Positions 1 to 9,917 of a DNA stretch of 64,000 nt are shown here, piece after piece; within the stretch, counting starts at the first letter, position 1, and every line of letters begins with the position of its first letter. Position numbers and translations under genes: made by a program. The notes below the pieces were generated by a model. It saw only the letters and a list, made by a program, of their open reading frames with translations. It was not told where the DNA came from and searched no databases. This DNA is from Candidatus Hepatincola sp. Av (GTDB taxonomy: Bacteria > Pseudomonadota > Alphaproteobacteria > WRAU01 > Hepatincolaceae). The stretch spans positions 1,054,001 through 1,118,000 of the forward strand of contig CP068450.1 of NCBI GenBank assembly GCA_023518375.1, written 5' to 3'.

Positions 1-17
1 TCGTTAAAGTTATGATA

Positions 18-995
18 TCAACTAACTGATAAAACAGGTTTATCTCTTTTAATAGTAGTTAAGGCACCACGAATTGCTGGTTGTTCAAAACCTTCTACAT
101 CTAAATGAATAAAGCCTACTTTATTTAGGTTATATTGTGCTACTGTTTGGTCTATAGTTGTAATAGCTAAGGATTCAGTTTTATTAGTTGTTTTACTATT
201 AATGAAAGTCCCACCATAGTTAGTACCTGCAATATTAATGTTAGGATCGTACTGGAAAGTTAAGGTTTCTTCTTTTTCGCCTAAGCCTTTTTGAATAGGA
301 ATAATGGTGTTTTGCAAATTATTGTTATTCACTAAACTTTCCATAATTTGGAAATTACTAAATAAAGGCTCAAAACCAAAGATTTTTTCAAAATTGTAAT
401 ATTCATATAAAGAAATTGGTGAATCACCCCAATAGGCACCAGCACTAAATGCTACCGTACCTTTAAGTTTAGCTATAACCTCAGGCGGTAAAAATTTTAA
501 ACCAGCATGGGTAACAAAAACCTCATCTAGAGCAGGTAAGTTAGAACTAATATTATATTTTTTATATATATCAGCAATATTTTTATAAAGGGAATCGGCA
601 TTTTGAATATTCAATGCTAAAAACTTAGGTTCAACTAAAACAGTTAAGCCTTTACTTTTAATAGTGTTATATTGTCTTGCTAAAAATAAGAGGAAATATA
701 AATCATCTAAGTCTTGTTTACTTAGGGAATCTAGGTTAAGTTTGAGTTTTTCAAATTCTAATAACCCTTTAGCTGTGAATAAAGGTGCTAGTTTATCATT
801 AGCAAGCCAAAGGAGTTGTTGGTGTTGCCATTTATAATTAAGAATTTTTAACTGTTCTTTTTGGGATTGGATATTTGTTTGTAATGAGCTAATATTAGCA
901 GTAAGTTGATTGTTAAGAGATTCTAATATTCCCTTCTCTTTTCTAAAGGAATCAATTTTCTCCCTATAACTTTTTTGAGTAGTAATTTTAAACAT
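18..995 (-). pseudogene. FkbM-family methyltransferase, interrupted by a stop near its C-terminus
   Basis: SAM-dependent methyltransferase of the FkbM family, which usually modifies sugars or glycan/lipid moieties. The first ~60 residues are a predicted coiled coil (SLNNQLTANISSLQTNIQ). The body carries FkbM-like signatures near the end: GFIHLDVEGFEQPAIRGA, then KPVLSVS. A TGA codon at 18-20 follows VLSVS. In the same frame the next codons read YHNFN, which looks like the normal continuation of this family (S-x-YH-x). The protein is therefore probably cut within its catalytic domain, about 40 residues early, by a nonsense mutation. The rest lies outside the window. It lies on the same strand as galE, which suits surface-glycan work. 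A functional shortened form cannot be excluded. Confidence 0.6.
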
Positions 996-1073
996 TTCTT
1001 AGCCTAATGAAAAACAACTAATATCTTAGCATTTTTACTTATGGAAATAAATGAAAACTTCTTCTTATAAAAC

Positions 1074-2078
1074 CTAAGAATTACCTACTATATTTTCTTT
1101 TGTACTCTGGCTATGCCAATTATAAGCTGTGGCAATAATAGAGTTAATATCTGTATAGTTAGCTTGCCATTTTAAAACCTGTTGGGCTTTAGTAGCATCT
1201 GCTACTAAAATGGCAGGGTCGCCTGCTCTTTTACTTTCATTCAGGGTAGCAATTTTTTTGCCACTAACGAATTCTATGGCTTTAATTATCTGTTTCACAG
1301 AGTAACCCTTACCTGTACCTAAATTAAAAGAGTTGGAAAGTTGTTGCTTAAATAAATATTCTAAGGCTAAGCAATGAGCATGGGCTAGATCATTAACATG
1401 AATATAATCCCGAATACAAGTACCATCTGGAGTATTATAATCTGTGCCAAAGATTTTTATATTTTCCCTTTTGCCTAAGGCAACCTCAATAACTAAAGGA
1501 ATTAAATGAGTTTCAGGGTTATGATCTTCACCAATTTTGCCCATAGGATCCGCTCCGGCTACATTAAAGTATCTTACAATTATATAATTTAGCTTATAGG
1601 CTATGTTGAAGTCTTTCAGCATTAATTCTGCTACTAACTTCGTATTACCATAAGAATTAATAGGATTTTGTGGCGTAACATCATCAATAATAGGCGTTTT
1701 TACATTACCATAAGTAGCACAAGTAGAAGAAAAAACTATATTATTAACCTTGTTAGCTACCATAGCATTACATAAGTTAAAGGTGCCAATAACATTGTTT
1801 TGGTAATATTCTGCTGGTTTATTCACGGACTCTCCCACATAAGTGAAAGCTGCACAATGAACTACTCCTACTGGTTGGGTTTTAATAAGAGCCTGATGAA
1901 TATCATCATATTGAGTTAAATCACCTTTTATATAGTTACCCCATTGCATAGCATAACTATGCCCATAACTTAAATTATCAAACACAATGGGAGTATAACC
2001 TTGTTCGGCTAACATTTTACAAGTATGAGCCCCCACATAACCAGCTCCACCTGTTACTAAAACTTTTTTATTTACCAT
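1074..2078 (-). CDS. galE: UDP-glucose 4-epimerase
   Basis: Interconverts UDP-glucose and UDP-galactose in the cytoplasm, supplying galactosyl units for envelope glycans. The 334-residue length is normal for the family. The NAD-binding Rossmann motif GGAGYVGAHT is at the N-terminus (TGGAGYVG), and the catalytic SSTCATYG and YGNTK (YxxxK) motifs follow. RYFNVAGADPMGKIGEDH and the DGTCIRDYIHVNDLA motif are also present. It ends in TAG and lies 78 bp from the downstream FkbM gene on the same strand, so the two may be co-transcribed. No Leloir partners (galT, galK) are in the window, so a role in surface polysaccharide rather than galactose catabolism is inferred. Confidence 0.95.
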   Translation of the reverse strand: MVNKKVLVTGGAGYVGAHTCKMLAEQGYTPIVFDNLSYGHSYAMQWGNYIKGDLTQYDDIHQALIKTQPVGVVHCAAFTYVGESVNKPAEYYQNNVIGTFNLCNAMVANKVNNIVFSSTCATYGNVKTPIIDDVTPQNPINSYGNTKLVAELMLKDFNIAYKLNYIIVRYFNVAGADPMGKIGEDHNPETHLIPLVIEVALGKRENIKIFGTDYNTPDGTCIRDYIHVNDLAHAHCLALEYLFKQQLSNSFNLGTGKGYSVKQIIKAIEFVSGKKIATLNESKRAGDPAILVADATKAQQVLKWQANYTDINSIIATAYNWHSQSTKENIVGNS

Positions 2079-2657
2079 ATAATTTTAATTTGTAGTTATT
2101 AATCTAGTATGAGGTAATTATATACAAAATAATTTTAATAAAAACTATTTTGTTATTAATTTATTCTTTGATAGTTTTAGATTATTATCAGATTAGGCAT
2201 TGTTTGTATGCAATGTATTTTTTTTATATTATAAATGAAATAAGAGTTGCAATGGCTAAGAATTAATCTTTAAATGTGCCCCAAACATTCCTAAAAACCA
2301 ACACAATAACAAAGTAACCGTATTATTTAAAGAAGAACTTGTTAAACTACTATTAGGTTCCCCACACTCTTTGTATTGTTCCTCTTGATTCTATTCTCTA
2401 ACATCTTTAGGTTTAGCAAGGAATATGCTATTCCTATTTTATATTTAATAACTCGTATGGCTATATCATAACCTTGATCGTTATATATAAACATATCCAT
2501 TGTATAACTTGAAACTTCTGCTAGAGCCAACTAGTTGTTAGCTAGTTTATCTCTTAAACCAGCTATATAATTAGTCGTGTTAAGTATATAATTGCTAAAA
2601 TATTAGGCAAATTATAATAAATTTTTTAATATATTATCTACTGTTATAATAGAGTTT
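2079..2657. other. intergenic stretch with a gene relic
   Basis: No intact gene is convincing in these 579 bases. On the minus strand about 2342-2605 can be read as a decayed coding sequence, described in its own entry. The part next to galE (2079-2340) is AT-rich and shows no clear motif. Confidence 0.5.
2342..2605 (-). pseudogene. relic of an unidentified repeated gene (copy 1)
   Basis: Reading the minus strand from about 2605 gives NYILNTTNYIAGLRDKLANN, a stop, then LALAEVSSYTMDMFIYNDQG and so on to a TAA at 2342. The 62-codon open part alone could be called an ORF, but it begins inside the homologous segment. A second copy on the plus strand at about 18815-19060 reads NTTN...NGYIAGLRYKLDKNCLALAERLQ, with shared nucleotides across roughly 65 bases (both contain TTATATAGC, CTAG and CTAGCAGA at matching spacing). 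Two degraded copies with a common frame show this was a real protein family in this genome. Its function is unknown to me. Confidence 0.5.
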
Positions 2658-3293
2658 TTAGATATTTTTTTCACAAAAAGCATTAATAATACAACTATTA
2701 CAGTCAAAATTTTTAGCTTTACATACATAACGACCATGTAAAATTAATAAATGATGAGAGTCTTGGCGGTAAGGTTCTGGAATTTTAGCTAATAAGTCTT
2801 GTTCTACAGCCAGCACATCTTTACCATTACTTAGCCCCATACGTCTTGCTAACCGAAAAACATGGGTATCTACGGGCATTGTAGGCTTATTAAAAGCTAC
2901 ATTTAAAATTACATTAGCGGTTTTTCTACCTACACCTGCTAATTCTATTAAATCTGTAAAATTATTAGGAACTTGGCTATTATAAGTACTAATAAGTTGT
3001 TGGCTAAGTTTAATAATGTTTTTTGCTTTATTTTTATAAAGCCCAATACTTTTAATATAATTTTTTAAATTTTCTTCGCCCAATGCAAGCATTTCCTTAG
3101 GCGTGCTAACTTGCTTAAAAAGCTCTTTAGTTGCAATATTAACAGAAGAATCCTTAGCTTGAGCCGAAAGCACTACCGCTATTAACAAAGTATAATTATT
3201 GGTATAATTTAACTCTGTGTTAGCGGTAGGCATTGCTGTTTTTAAAGTTTTAAAAATAGCAAATATATTTTCAGAGTTTAACATCTGGGTCAC
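2658..3293 (-). CDS. nth: endonuclease III (DNA glycosylase/AP lyase)
   Basis: Base-excision repair enzyme removing oxidised pyrimidines and cutting at AP sites. At 211 residues it has normal family length. The helix-hairpin-helix with catalytic lysine is visible as ELAGVGRKTANVILN. The catalytic Asp follows in MPVDTHVFRLARRMGLS. The C-terminal 4Fe-4S ligands are C191, C198, C201 and C207 with the standard C-x6-C-x2-C-x5-C spacing. Two in-frame ATGs (MTQM) open the ORF; either may be used. It stands alone on the minus strand downstream of dnaJ (67 bp gap). Confidence 0.95.
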   Translation of the reverse strand: MTQMLNSENIFAIFKTLKTAMPTANTELNYTNNYTLLIAVVLSAQAKDSSVNIATKELFKQVSTPKEMLALGEENLKNYIKSIGLYKNKAKNIIKLSQQLISTYNSQVPNNFTDLIELAGVGRKTANVILNVAFNKPTMPVDTHVFRLARRMGLSNGKDVLAVEQDLLAKIPEPYRQDSHHLLILHGRYVCKAKNFDCNSCIINAFCEKNI

Positions 3294-3360
3294 TATACAA
3301 TGAAAAAAAATATAAGTTTAAAAATAACCAGTATGTTTTTAGCATTTAGTATCCTTGCAA

Positions 3361-4455
3361 TTAAGTATTAATTTTATACTTTTTATTTTCAGCTACAGGA
3401 AACATAGTTTGTAAAACTCTAATTTGTTCTGCACTTAAACTACTTGGTGTTTCTACGGTTACTTCAATTAGTAAATCTGAACGATGATGGCTATTTAAAT
3501 CAGCAAAGCCCTGATTTTTCACCCGAAGTTTCTGATTATTCTGAATTCCCTTAGGAATAGCTACTTCTAATTCTTTGTTATCTATAGTTTTTATAGTAAT
3601 GTAGCCCCCTAAGGCTGCTAAAGTCATGGGAATAGTAATAGAAAGGTTCAAATAATTACCTTTACGCACAAAAGTTTTATGAGGTAATACATGAATAGCT
3701 ACGTATAAATCACCAGCTTCGGCTCCCATTAAACCAGCCTCACCTTCTCCTTGCAGGCGAATTCGCATACCATGGTTAATCCCTGCAGGAATAACTACTT
3801 CTAGTTTACGGCTACGTTTTAAACGACCTTGTCCACTACAAGTTGGGCAAGGGTTTTTAATAGTTTTACCACTACCCGAACATTTAGGGCAAAGCTGTTC
3901 TAAAGAAAAGAAAGCTACTTTTTTACGAACTTTTCCTTTACCATTACATTCTTTACAAGTATCAAATTGTTTGGCTCCCTTAGCTCCACTGCCGGCACAA
4001 GAAGTACATTTACAAAAAGCATTAATGCTAATGGTTTTAGTAGTACCACTAAAGGCTTCTTCTAAGGTAATGTTTAAATTATATAAGAGGTCGTTACCAC
4101 GTTTATTTTGGGAAGATCTTGAACCTCGCCCTCCGGTGAATAAATCATCAAACATACCACCAAAGATGTTTTCAAAACCATCAAAACCTTCACTAAAACC
4201 AGAAAAGCCTTCTTCAAAACCTCCAAAACCACCACCAGCATTATTAGGATTCCCACCTTGGTCGTAAATAGCTTTTTTGTTAGGATCTTTTAGCACATCA
4301 TAGGCTTCATTAACTTCTTTAAACCTAGCTTCAGCGTTATTATCATTGGGGTTTCTATCTGGATGATGCTCCATAGCTTTTTTGCGGTAAGCCGCTTTAA
4401 TATCCGCCTGCGAAGCCGATTTACTAATACCTAAGATCTGGTAATAATCTTTCAT
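3361..4455 (-). CDS. dnaJ: chaperone protein DnaJ (Hsp40)
   Basis: Co-chaperone that stimulates the DnaK ATPase and delivers unfolded clients. The J domain covers residues 1-70 with the HPD motif at 31-33. A Gly/Phe-rich linker follows (GGFGGFEEGFSGF). Four CxxCxGxG zinc motifs come next: CTSCAGSG, CKECNGKG, CPKCSGSG and CPTCSGQG. The C-terminal substrate-binding domain completes 364 residues. A strong ribosome binding site, AAAGGAAAC, precedes the ATG. It is encoded 105 bp downstream of dnaK on the same strand, the usual dnaK-dnaJ order. Confidence 0.97.
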   Translation of the reverse strand: MKDYYQILGISKSASQADIKAAYRKKAMEHHPDRNPNDNNAEARFKEVNEAYDVLKDPNKKAIYDQGGNPNNAGGGFGGFEEGFSGFSEGFDGFENIFGGMFDDLFTGGRGSRSSQNKRGNDLLYNLNITLEEAFSGTTKTISINAFCKCTSCAGSGAKGAKQFDTCKECNGKGKVRKKVAFFSLEQLCPKCSGSGKTIKNPCPTCSGQGRLKRSRKLEVVIPAGINHGMRIRLQGEGEAGLMGAEAGDLYVAIHVLPHKTFVRKGNYLNLSITIPMTLAALGGYITIKTIDNKELEVAIPKGIQNNQKLRVKNQGFADLNSHHRSDLLIEVTVETPSSLSAEQIRVLQTMFPVAENKKYKINT

Positions 4456-4560
4456 ATTGTTTCCTTTTTCATTCTTAAAACAAATACAGAGTAGCCAATG
4501 GTTATTTGAATACTCTGTATTTTAGTTATATCATACCTATTTGCTTAAAAATTTAAGTAG

Positions 4561-6468
4561 TTAGTTTTTTTCTTTATATTCACTATCTACAATATCTTCA
4601 GGTTTGGCCTCTTCTTCTGTGGTATTAGCTGGCTCTGCCTCTGCCTCTGGTGCTGGATTTTGCTCTTGCTGTTGTTTATAAAGCAGTTCACCTATTTTCA
4701 TAGCATTAGTATTTAAGGCTTCTAATTTAGCTGTTAGCTCTTCTTTAGTACCTTTTTCTTTTAAGGCTTGTAATTCAGAAATAGCTGTTGTAACTTCTTT
4801 TTTTAGATCTTCCGGAAGTTTATCACCTAAATCTTGCATACTTTTTTCTATACCGTAAATAGTCATATCTATGTTATTAAGGAGTTCTACTCTTTCTTTT
4901 TTTTCTTTATCTTTTTCAGCATTTGCTTCAGCTTCTTTTAACATAGCTTCAATATCAGCATCCGATAAACCAGAATCAGATTGAATTTTAATTTGTTGTT
5001 CTTTACCTGTACCTTTATCTTTAGCTGAAACTTGCACTATGCCATTGGCATCAATATCAAAGGTTACTTCAATTTGGGGCATACCACGAGGTGCTGGTGG
5101 AATCCCTACAAGGTCAAAGTTACCTAGGAGTTTATTATCGGCTGCCATTGGGCGTTCCCCTTGGAATACTCTAATAGTAACCGCACTTTGATTATTTTCT
5201 GCCGTTGAAAATACTTGGGATTTTTTAGTAGGAATTGTAGTATTTCTTTCTATTAATTTCGTAAATACGCCACCTAGAGTTTCAATCCCTAAAGATAACG
5301 GCGTTACATCTAATAATAGAACATCTTTTACATCACCTTGTAAAACGCCACCTTGAATAGCCGCACCAAGTGCCACAACTTCATCGGGGTTTACCCCTTT
5401 ATGAGGAGCCTTACCAAAGAACTCTTGTACTTTTTCAGTGATTTTTGGCATTCTAGTCATACCACCTACTAAAATTACCTCAGATACATCATCTGCTAGA
5501 ATTCCTGCATCTTTTAAAGCTACTTTACATGGTTCTAAAGTTTTAGAGATTAAATCTTCTACTAAAGATTCAAACTTAGCTCTAGTTAGTTTGATGTTTA
5601 AATGCTTAGCACCACTAGCATCAGCTGTAATAAACGGTAAGTTAATTTCAGTTTGAGCCGCAGAAGATAATTCTATTTTAGCTTTTTCAGCTGCTTCTTT
5701 TAACCGTTGTAAAGCAGGGCTATCTTTAGCTAAATCAATGCCATTTTCTTTTTTAAATTCTTCAATTAAGTAGTTGATAATTCGTCTATCAAAATCTTCT
5801 CCCCCTAAGGCTGTATCACCCCCTGTAGATTTTACCTCAAATACTCCATCGTGAATTTCTAGCACGGAAACATCAAAGGTACCACCACCTAAGTCGTATA
5901 CGGCTACTACACCATTTTGTTTTTTATCTAAACCATAAGCTAAGGCAGCGGCGGTTGGTTCATTAATAATTCTTAATACTTCTAGCCCCGCAATTTTACC
6001 AGCATCTTTAGTAGCTTGGCGTTGGGCATCGTTAAAATAGGCAGGTACTGTAATAACTGCTTGAGTAACTTTTTCACCACTCCAACTTTCTACTGTTTCT
6101 TTCATTTTTTGAAGAATCATGGCACTAATTTCTTGAGGGCTATATTTTTTTGAATCAATTTCCACCCAAGCATCACCACCATTACCGGCTACAATTTTAA
6201 AAGGAGAAAGTTCTTTCATGTTTTTTAAGGCAGGATCATCAAACTTTCTACCAATTAGCCTTTTGATACCAAATAAGGTTTTAATAGGATTCACTACCGC
6301 TTGCCGTTTAGCCGCTTGTCCAATTAGAATTTCTGTATCTTGAAAGGCCACCATTGAAGGAGTAGTTCTGGCTCCTTCGGCGTTTTCTATAATTTTTGCC
6401 TCTCCGCTATCCATTACTGCTACGCAAGAGTTTGTTGTTCCTAAATCTATACCAATTATTTTTGCCAT
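4561..6468 (-). CDS. dnaK: chaperone protein DnaK (Hsp70)
   Basis: ATP-dependent Hsp70 chaperone working with DnaJ and GrpE. The nucleotide-binding domain begins [16 protein letters not shown]. It contains the phosphate-2 motif [13 protein letters not shown] and the adenosine motif [10 protein letters not shown]. The linker [19 protein letters not shown] leads to the peptide-binding domain and a helical lid with an acidic, Ala/Glu-rich tail ending in EYKEKN. The 635-residue length is typical. AGAGG lies 12 bases before the ATG. No CIRCE element or clear sigma-32 promoter was seen in the 129-bp gap to grpE. Confidence 0.98.
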   Translation of the reverse strand: MAKIIGIDLGTTNSCVAVMDSGEAKIIENAEGARTTPSMVAFQDTEILIGQAAKRQAVVNPIKTLFGIKRLIGRKFDDPALKNMKELSPFKIVAGNGGDAWVEIDSKKYSPQEISAMILQKMKETVESWSGEKVTQAVITVPAYFNDAQRQATKDAGKIAGLEVLRIINEPTAAALAYGLDKKQNGVVAVYDLGGGTFDVSVLEIHDGVFEVKSTGGDTALGGEDFDRRIINYLIEEFKKENGIDLAKDSPALQRLKEAAEKAKIELSSAAQTEINLPFITADASGAKHLNIKLTRAKFESLVEDLISKTLEPCKVALKDAGILADDVSEVILVGGMTRMPKITEKVQEFFGKAPHKGVNPDEVVALGAAIQGGVLQGDVKDVLLLDVTPLSLGIETLGGVFTKLIERNTTIPTKKSQVFSTAENNQSAVTIRVFQGERPMAADNKLLGNFDLVGIPPAPRGMPQIEVTFDIDANGIVQVSAKDKGTGKEQQIKIQSDSGLSDADIEAMLKEAEANAEKDKEKKERVELLNNIDMTIYGIEKSMQDLGDKLPEDLKKEVTTAISELQALKEKGTKEELTAKLEALNTNAMKIGELLYKQQQEQNPAPEAEAEPANTTEEEAKPEDIVDSEYKEKN

Positions 6469-6597
6469 TTATTTTATTACCTCTAAGTGTTAATTTGTTA
6501 ATGTTTATATTTTTTTAAATCTATTTATTACTATTACAATAGTGTTACTTTTAGAATATTCAATGTTTTTTTTAGAAAAAGTGTAAATTTTTATTTA

Positions 6598-7302
6598 CTA
6601 AGCCTTTTCATTCTTAATGATTCCTACCTTGGCCGGACGAAGTAACCTTTCTTGGAGTAAGTAACCACTTTCCACTACTTCAAAAATCATACCATTTTCT
6701 TGTTTTTCATCTGCTTTACTAAATAATGCTTCGTGTAAATTAGGGTTGAATTTTTCATTTACAGGATAAATTTTTTGAATGCCAAATTTATCTAAAGTTT
6801 TTAATAATTCCTTTTGGGTTAATTGCATGCCTATAGCAAAGTTTTTAAGGTTATTATCTGTAATTGTTTCTACTTGTAAACCTATAAAGGCTTTATCAAA
6901 AATATCTAAAATAACAATTAATTCTTTTGCCAAGTTAGTAATAGCAAAAATGCGAGTATCTTGCAAAGCCTTCTCTGCCCGCTTTTTATTATTTTCCATT
7001 TCGGCTAAAGCCCTTAAATATTTATTAGATATTTCATGTACTTGGCTTTGTAATTCACTAACTTGTTTATTTAGATCCTCTTCAGGTTCTTCAGTTGCTG
7101 CTAACTCTTCAGGATTACTATTATTGTTAGCATTTTCTTCGTGCAGTTCGGTTGCTTTTACAGCTGAAACCTCTACTTTTTCATTATTATCTGCTTGCTT
7201 ACTTAGGTTGTTAGCAGATTCTCCTGTAGTTTCAGATTCTACTTTAGGATTATCATTTGCTGAGATGTTGCTAGCGTTATTTTTCCCAGTGGTTTCGGCC
7301 AT
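6598..7302 (-). CDS. grpE: nucleotide exchange factor GrpE
   Basis: Releases ADP from DnaK. The protein has a long acidic, low-complexity N-terminus (first ~75 residues, rich in Glu, Asn and Ala). The coiled-coil dimerisation region begins near LNKQVSELQSQVHEISNKYLRALAEMENNKKR. The GrpE C-terminal signature follows: KFNPNLHEALFSK ... GYLLQERLLRPAKVGI. The start at 7302 has AAGGAG ten bases upstream. Its first 26 bases overlap the 3' end of the upstream M20-like gene. In many bacteria hrcA precedes grpE; it is absent here. Confidence 0.96.
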   Translation of the reverse strand: MAETTGKNNASNISANDNPKVESETTGESANNLSKQADNNEKVEVSAVKATELHEENANNNSNPEELAATEEPEEDLNKQVSELQSQVHEISNKYLRALAEMENNKKRAEKALQDTRIFAITNLAKELIVILDIFDKAFIGLQVETITDNNLKNFAIGMQLTQKELLKTLDKFGIQKIYPVNEKFNPNLHEALFSKADEKQENGMIFEVVESGYLLQERLLRPAKVGIIKNEKA

Positions 7303-8440
7303 AGTTGTTAGTCTCCTTATTTTTTAGAATTGTTGCTAGGGTTTTCATTAATAATTTAGTACGAGGAATCACAGATTGCAAATCTAAATATTCACCAGAT
7401 GGTTGCACTGCACCAATAACTCCGATTCCTTCAATTAAAGCACAGTTGTGGCTATAAGCTAATAAGGCATTAGATTTCCCTAAAGCCGTTGCCCATGTTA
7501 TTGGCATATTTAAGGTTTTAGCAGCATTTTCTATATACTTTTTTAAAATATTGGTATTAGGATTACTAAGAATAGGAGGTTGCTCTAACCGTTGTTCGCA
7601 ATATATTTTTACTTTATTATTCATATGCCCTTGCTGAAAGCTAGTGAATCTTTTTTCAAAATAGTTAGGGAAATGGGTTTCTAAAAACCTAATTTGTACG
7701 GCCATTGCCATTTTATGAGGTATAAAATTAGGATCTTTATCTCCTTGATTAAGAATCGTGAAATTAATAAAATTATTATAGGTCATTTTATTAATTGTAT
7801 GAATATATTTAATAAAGTTAGTGGCATGTAAGATAGTGGAATATTCATCGTTACAACTTATGCGGTGGGTAGCAGGGGCTTCAAGTTCTATTCTATAGGT
7901 AGCAAGCCCATAACGGCTATCGGTTAAAGCGTTACCGGTATTAGTATTAGCTAAAGAAATAACAAAGTGGGAACGTTGCCCGAATTTTTGCAGTAAGTTA
8001 CTGTTATCTAACCTTGTATTATAACTATGAGAATTTAAAATATAGGCAAACTTAAGTTGCTGGTTATGCTTTTCTATTAGCAGATTTTGCAAAGCTAAGA
8101 TGCCAAGTAAGGCATTACCTTTATTTTCTAACACTCCTAAACCATAAGCAAGGTTTTCCCGAATGAAAAATTGGTTATTACCATTAGGTGTTTCTAAGGC
8201 GGTATCTAGGTCGGCAAGGAGGAGAACATCTAGTTCTTCATATAAATTAGCATTACTAATTACTAAACATGGAGCTACATTTTGGTTAAATACCTGTATG
8301 TAAGATAAACTAGGTATGGTTTCAGCCTGTGCCGTAAAAAAACTAATCATGGCGTTTAGCCCAGCAATATTACCAGAGGGGCTTTTAATAGCCACAATTT
8401 GTTTTAGATTTTCTATATAATGGTTAATATTAAGGTTCAT
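7277..8440 (-). CDS. M20-family metallopeptidase homologue, probably inactive
   Basis: Its 387 residues follow the fold pattern of M20/DapE/ArgE deacylases. LLLADLDTALETPNGN stands where active enzymes have GHxDTV, YGLGVLENKGNALLGILALQNL where they have YGRGxxDMKG, and a C-terminal LGKSNALLAYSHN glycine/serine patch follows. The metal ligands look lost: His of HxD is replaced (ADLD), Asp of DMKG is Glu, and the EE dyad region reads NSHSYNTRL. I infer a pseudoenzyme or a binder of some small peptide or amino-acid derivative. It overlaps grpE by 26 bp and is probably co-transcribed with it. Family membership is fairly secure; function is not. Confidence 0.65.
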   Translation of the reverse strand: MNLNINHYIENLKQIVAIKSPSGNIAGLNAMISFFTAQAETIPSLSYIQVFNQNVAPCLVISNANLYEELDVLLLADLDTALETPNGNNQFFIRENLAYGLGVLENKGNALLGILALQNLLIEKHNQQLKFAYILNSHSYNTRLDNSNLLQKFGQRSHFVISLANTNTGNALTDSRYGLATYRIELEAPATHRISCNDEYSTILHATNFIKYIHTINKMTYNNFINFTILNQGDKDPNFIPHKMAMAVQIRFLETHFPNYFEKRFTSFQQGHMNNKVKIYCEQRLEQPPILSNPNTNILKKYIENAAKTLNMPITWATALGKSNALLAYSHNCALIEGIGVIGAVQPSGEYLDLQSVIPRTKLLMKTLATILKNKETNNYGRNHWEK

Positions 8441-8595
8441 TAAGGCTAATTAATATGAATTTGTAAAACTTTAAGTATAGTGCTATATCTTTCTTAGTAC
8501 TAATACAATAAAATTATATCCATAAAAAATCAATAGTAATTGTTTTTCCTATAGGTTATATAGTAACATAATGTTATTTTAAGGAGTTATTTACC

Positions 8596-9327
8596 ATGAG
8601 ATTAAACAACCGGCAGCATAACAAATTGCGTCCTACTACTATGATTCCCCAATATAACCCATATGCTGAAGGTTCTTGTAAAATTCAATGTGGTAATACC
8701 ATAGTGTTATGTAATGCCACGGTAGAAAATAAGGTACCATCTTTTTTAAGAGGAACCGGTAATGGTTGGATTACAGCTGAATATGGTATGTTACCTCGTT
8801 CAACAGTGGTAAGAGTAGAAAGAGAAGCCGTTAAAGGGCGGCAAAGTGGTAGAACCCAAGAGATCCAACGTTTAATTGGGCGGTCGTTACGAGCAGTTAC
8901 CAACTTAAGCCAACTAGAAGAAAAGCAAATAAAAATAGACTGTGATGTGTTACAAGCTGATGGTGGCACTAGAACAGCGGCTATTACTGGTTCTTATGTA
9001 GCCTTATATTTTGCTTTGCAACATTTAGTTACTAATAAGTTAATAAAAACTAATCCTTTAAAAATGGGTATTGCTGCGGTATCTTGCGGGATTGTAGCAG
9101 GGGAGCCTTTATTAGATTTAAACTATCTTGAAGATAGTAATGCCGATGTAGATGCCAATTTTGTGCTTACTTCAGTGGGCGACTTTGTAGAATTACAAAT
9201 TACCGGTGAAAAGAATACAGCCAGTGCTACTGATGTAGCCCAATTAGTTACTTTAGCCGAGCAAGGTATTAAAGAACTATTACAATTACAAACTAAAGTT
9301 ATAACCGACTATGAAAATAAACTATGA
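8596..9327 (+). CDS. rph: ribonuclease PH
   Basis: Phosphorolytic 3'-5' exoribonuclease that trims tRNA 3' ends. Signature stretches are visible: MRLNNRQHNKLRPTTM start, GWITAEYGMLPRST, GRTQEIQRLIGRSLRA, DCDVLQADGGTRTAAITG, and the C-terminal VDANFVLTSVGDFVELQITGE. The length of 243 residues is normal. AAGGAG lies 10 bases before the ATG. The TGA stop overlaps the rdgB start (ATGA), showing translational coupling in the alphaproteobacterial rph-rdgB-hemW cluster. Confidence 0.97.
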   Translation: MRLNNRQHNKLRPTTMIPQYNPYAEGSCKIQCGNTIVLCNATVENKVPSFLRGTGNGWITAEYGMLPRSTVVRVEREAVKGRQSGRTQEIQRLIGRSLRAVTNLSQLEEKQIKIDCDVLQADGGTRTAAITGSYVALYFALQHLVTNKLIKTNPLKMGIAAVSCGIVAGEPLLDLNYLEDSNADVDANFVLTSVGDFVELQITGEKNTASATDVAQLVTLAEQGIKELLQLQTKVITDYENKL

Positions 9328-9917
9328 AATTATTAATTGCTTCTAACAATAGCGGTAAAATTCAAGAATTTGCTACTTTATTCCAAGAGCAAGGTATAGA
9401 GCTGTGTAGTTTAGCCGACTTTAACATTGTTTCCCCGCCTGAAACTGCTACTACATTTGCAGGTAATGCTTTAATTAAAGCCCAACATGGTGCAACGAGT
9501 AGTGGTTTAATTACCATAAGTGATGATTCTGGTTTTGAAGTAGCTGCCCTAGATAATGCCCCATCTGTTTATAGTGCAAGGTGGGCAAATGGTAATTATC
9601 CTCAAGCCTTTCATAAAATCCAAACTCTCTTAGGTAAAAGTTGGCAAAGCCATGGGGAAGCTAGCTTTCAATGTGTTTTGTGTTTGTATTTTTTAAGCGG
9701 AGAATACCAATTTTTTAGCGGCAGTTGTAAGGGTAAAGTTACTTTTCCAAGCAAAGGTAACAATGGTTTTGGCTATGATAGTATTTTTATTCCACAAGGA
9801 GCTAATAAAACTTTTGCTGAAATGTTACCCGAAGAAAAGGCTAAGTATAGCCATCGGGCTAAGGCTTTAGCTAAGTTGCACAGTTATTTACAGCAACACC
9901 CTTTAAGCTCACAATAA
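9324..9917 (+). CDS. rdgB: XTP/dITP diphosphatase (RdgB/HAM1)
   Basis: House-cleaning pyrophosphatase that hydrolyses non-canonical purine NTPs to monophosphates. It begins MKLLIASNNSGKIQEF, the substrate-binding SxNxxK motif. TTFAGNALIKAQHGA and ISDDSGFEV carry the metal and catalytic residues, and FGYDSIFIPQG and FAEMLPEEKAKYSHRAKA close the active site. Its start overlaps the rph stop by 4 bp. The 197-residue length is normal. Confidence 0.97.
   Translation: MKLLIASNNSGKIQEFATLFQEQGIELCSLADFNIVSPPETATTFAGNALIKAQHGATSSGLITISDDSGFEVAALDNAPSVYSARWANGNYPQAFHKIQTLLGKSWQSHGEASFQCVLCLYFLSGEYQFFSGSCKGKVTFPSKGNNGFGYDSIFIPQGANKTFAEMLPEEKAKYSHRAKALAKLHSYLQQHPLSSQ

Noticed and set aside
18-995. UGA read as tryptophan in this organism
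   Set aside because: rph, yejA and yejB end in TGA with ATGA overlaps to the next gene, and conserved tryptophans throughout are TGG.
3971-4267. Plus-strand ORF with Lys/Pro/Ser repeats opposite dnaJ
   Set aside because: It is the antisense reflection of the DnaJ Gly/Phe-rich and zinc-finger codons, with no homology or ribosome site.
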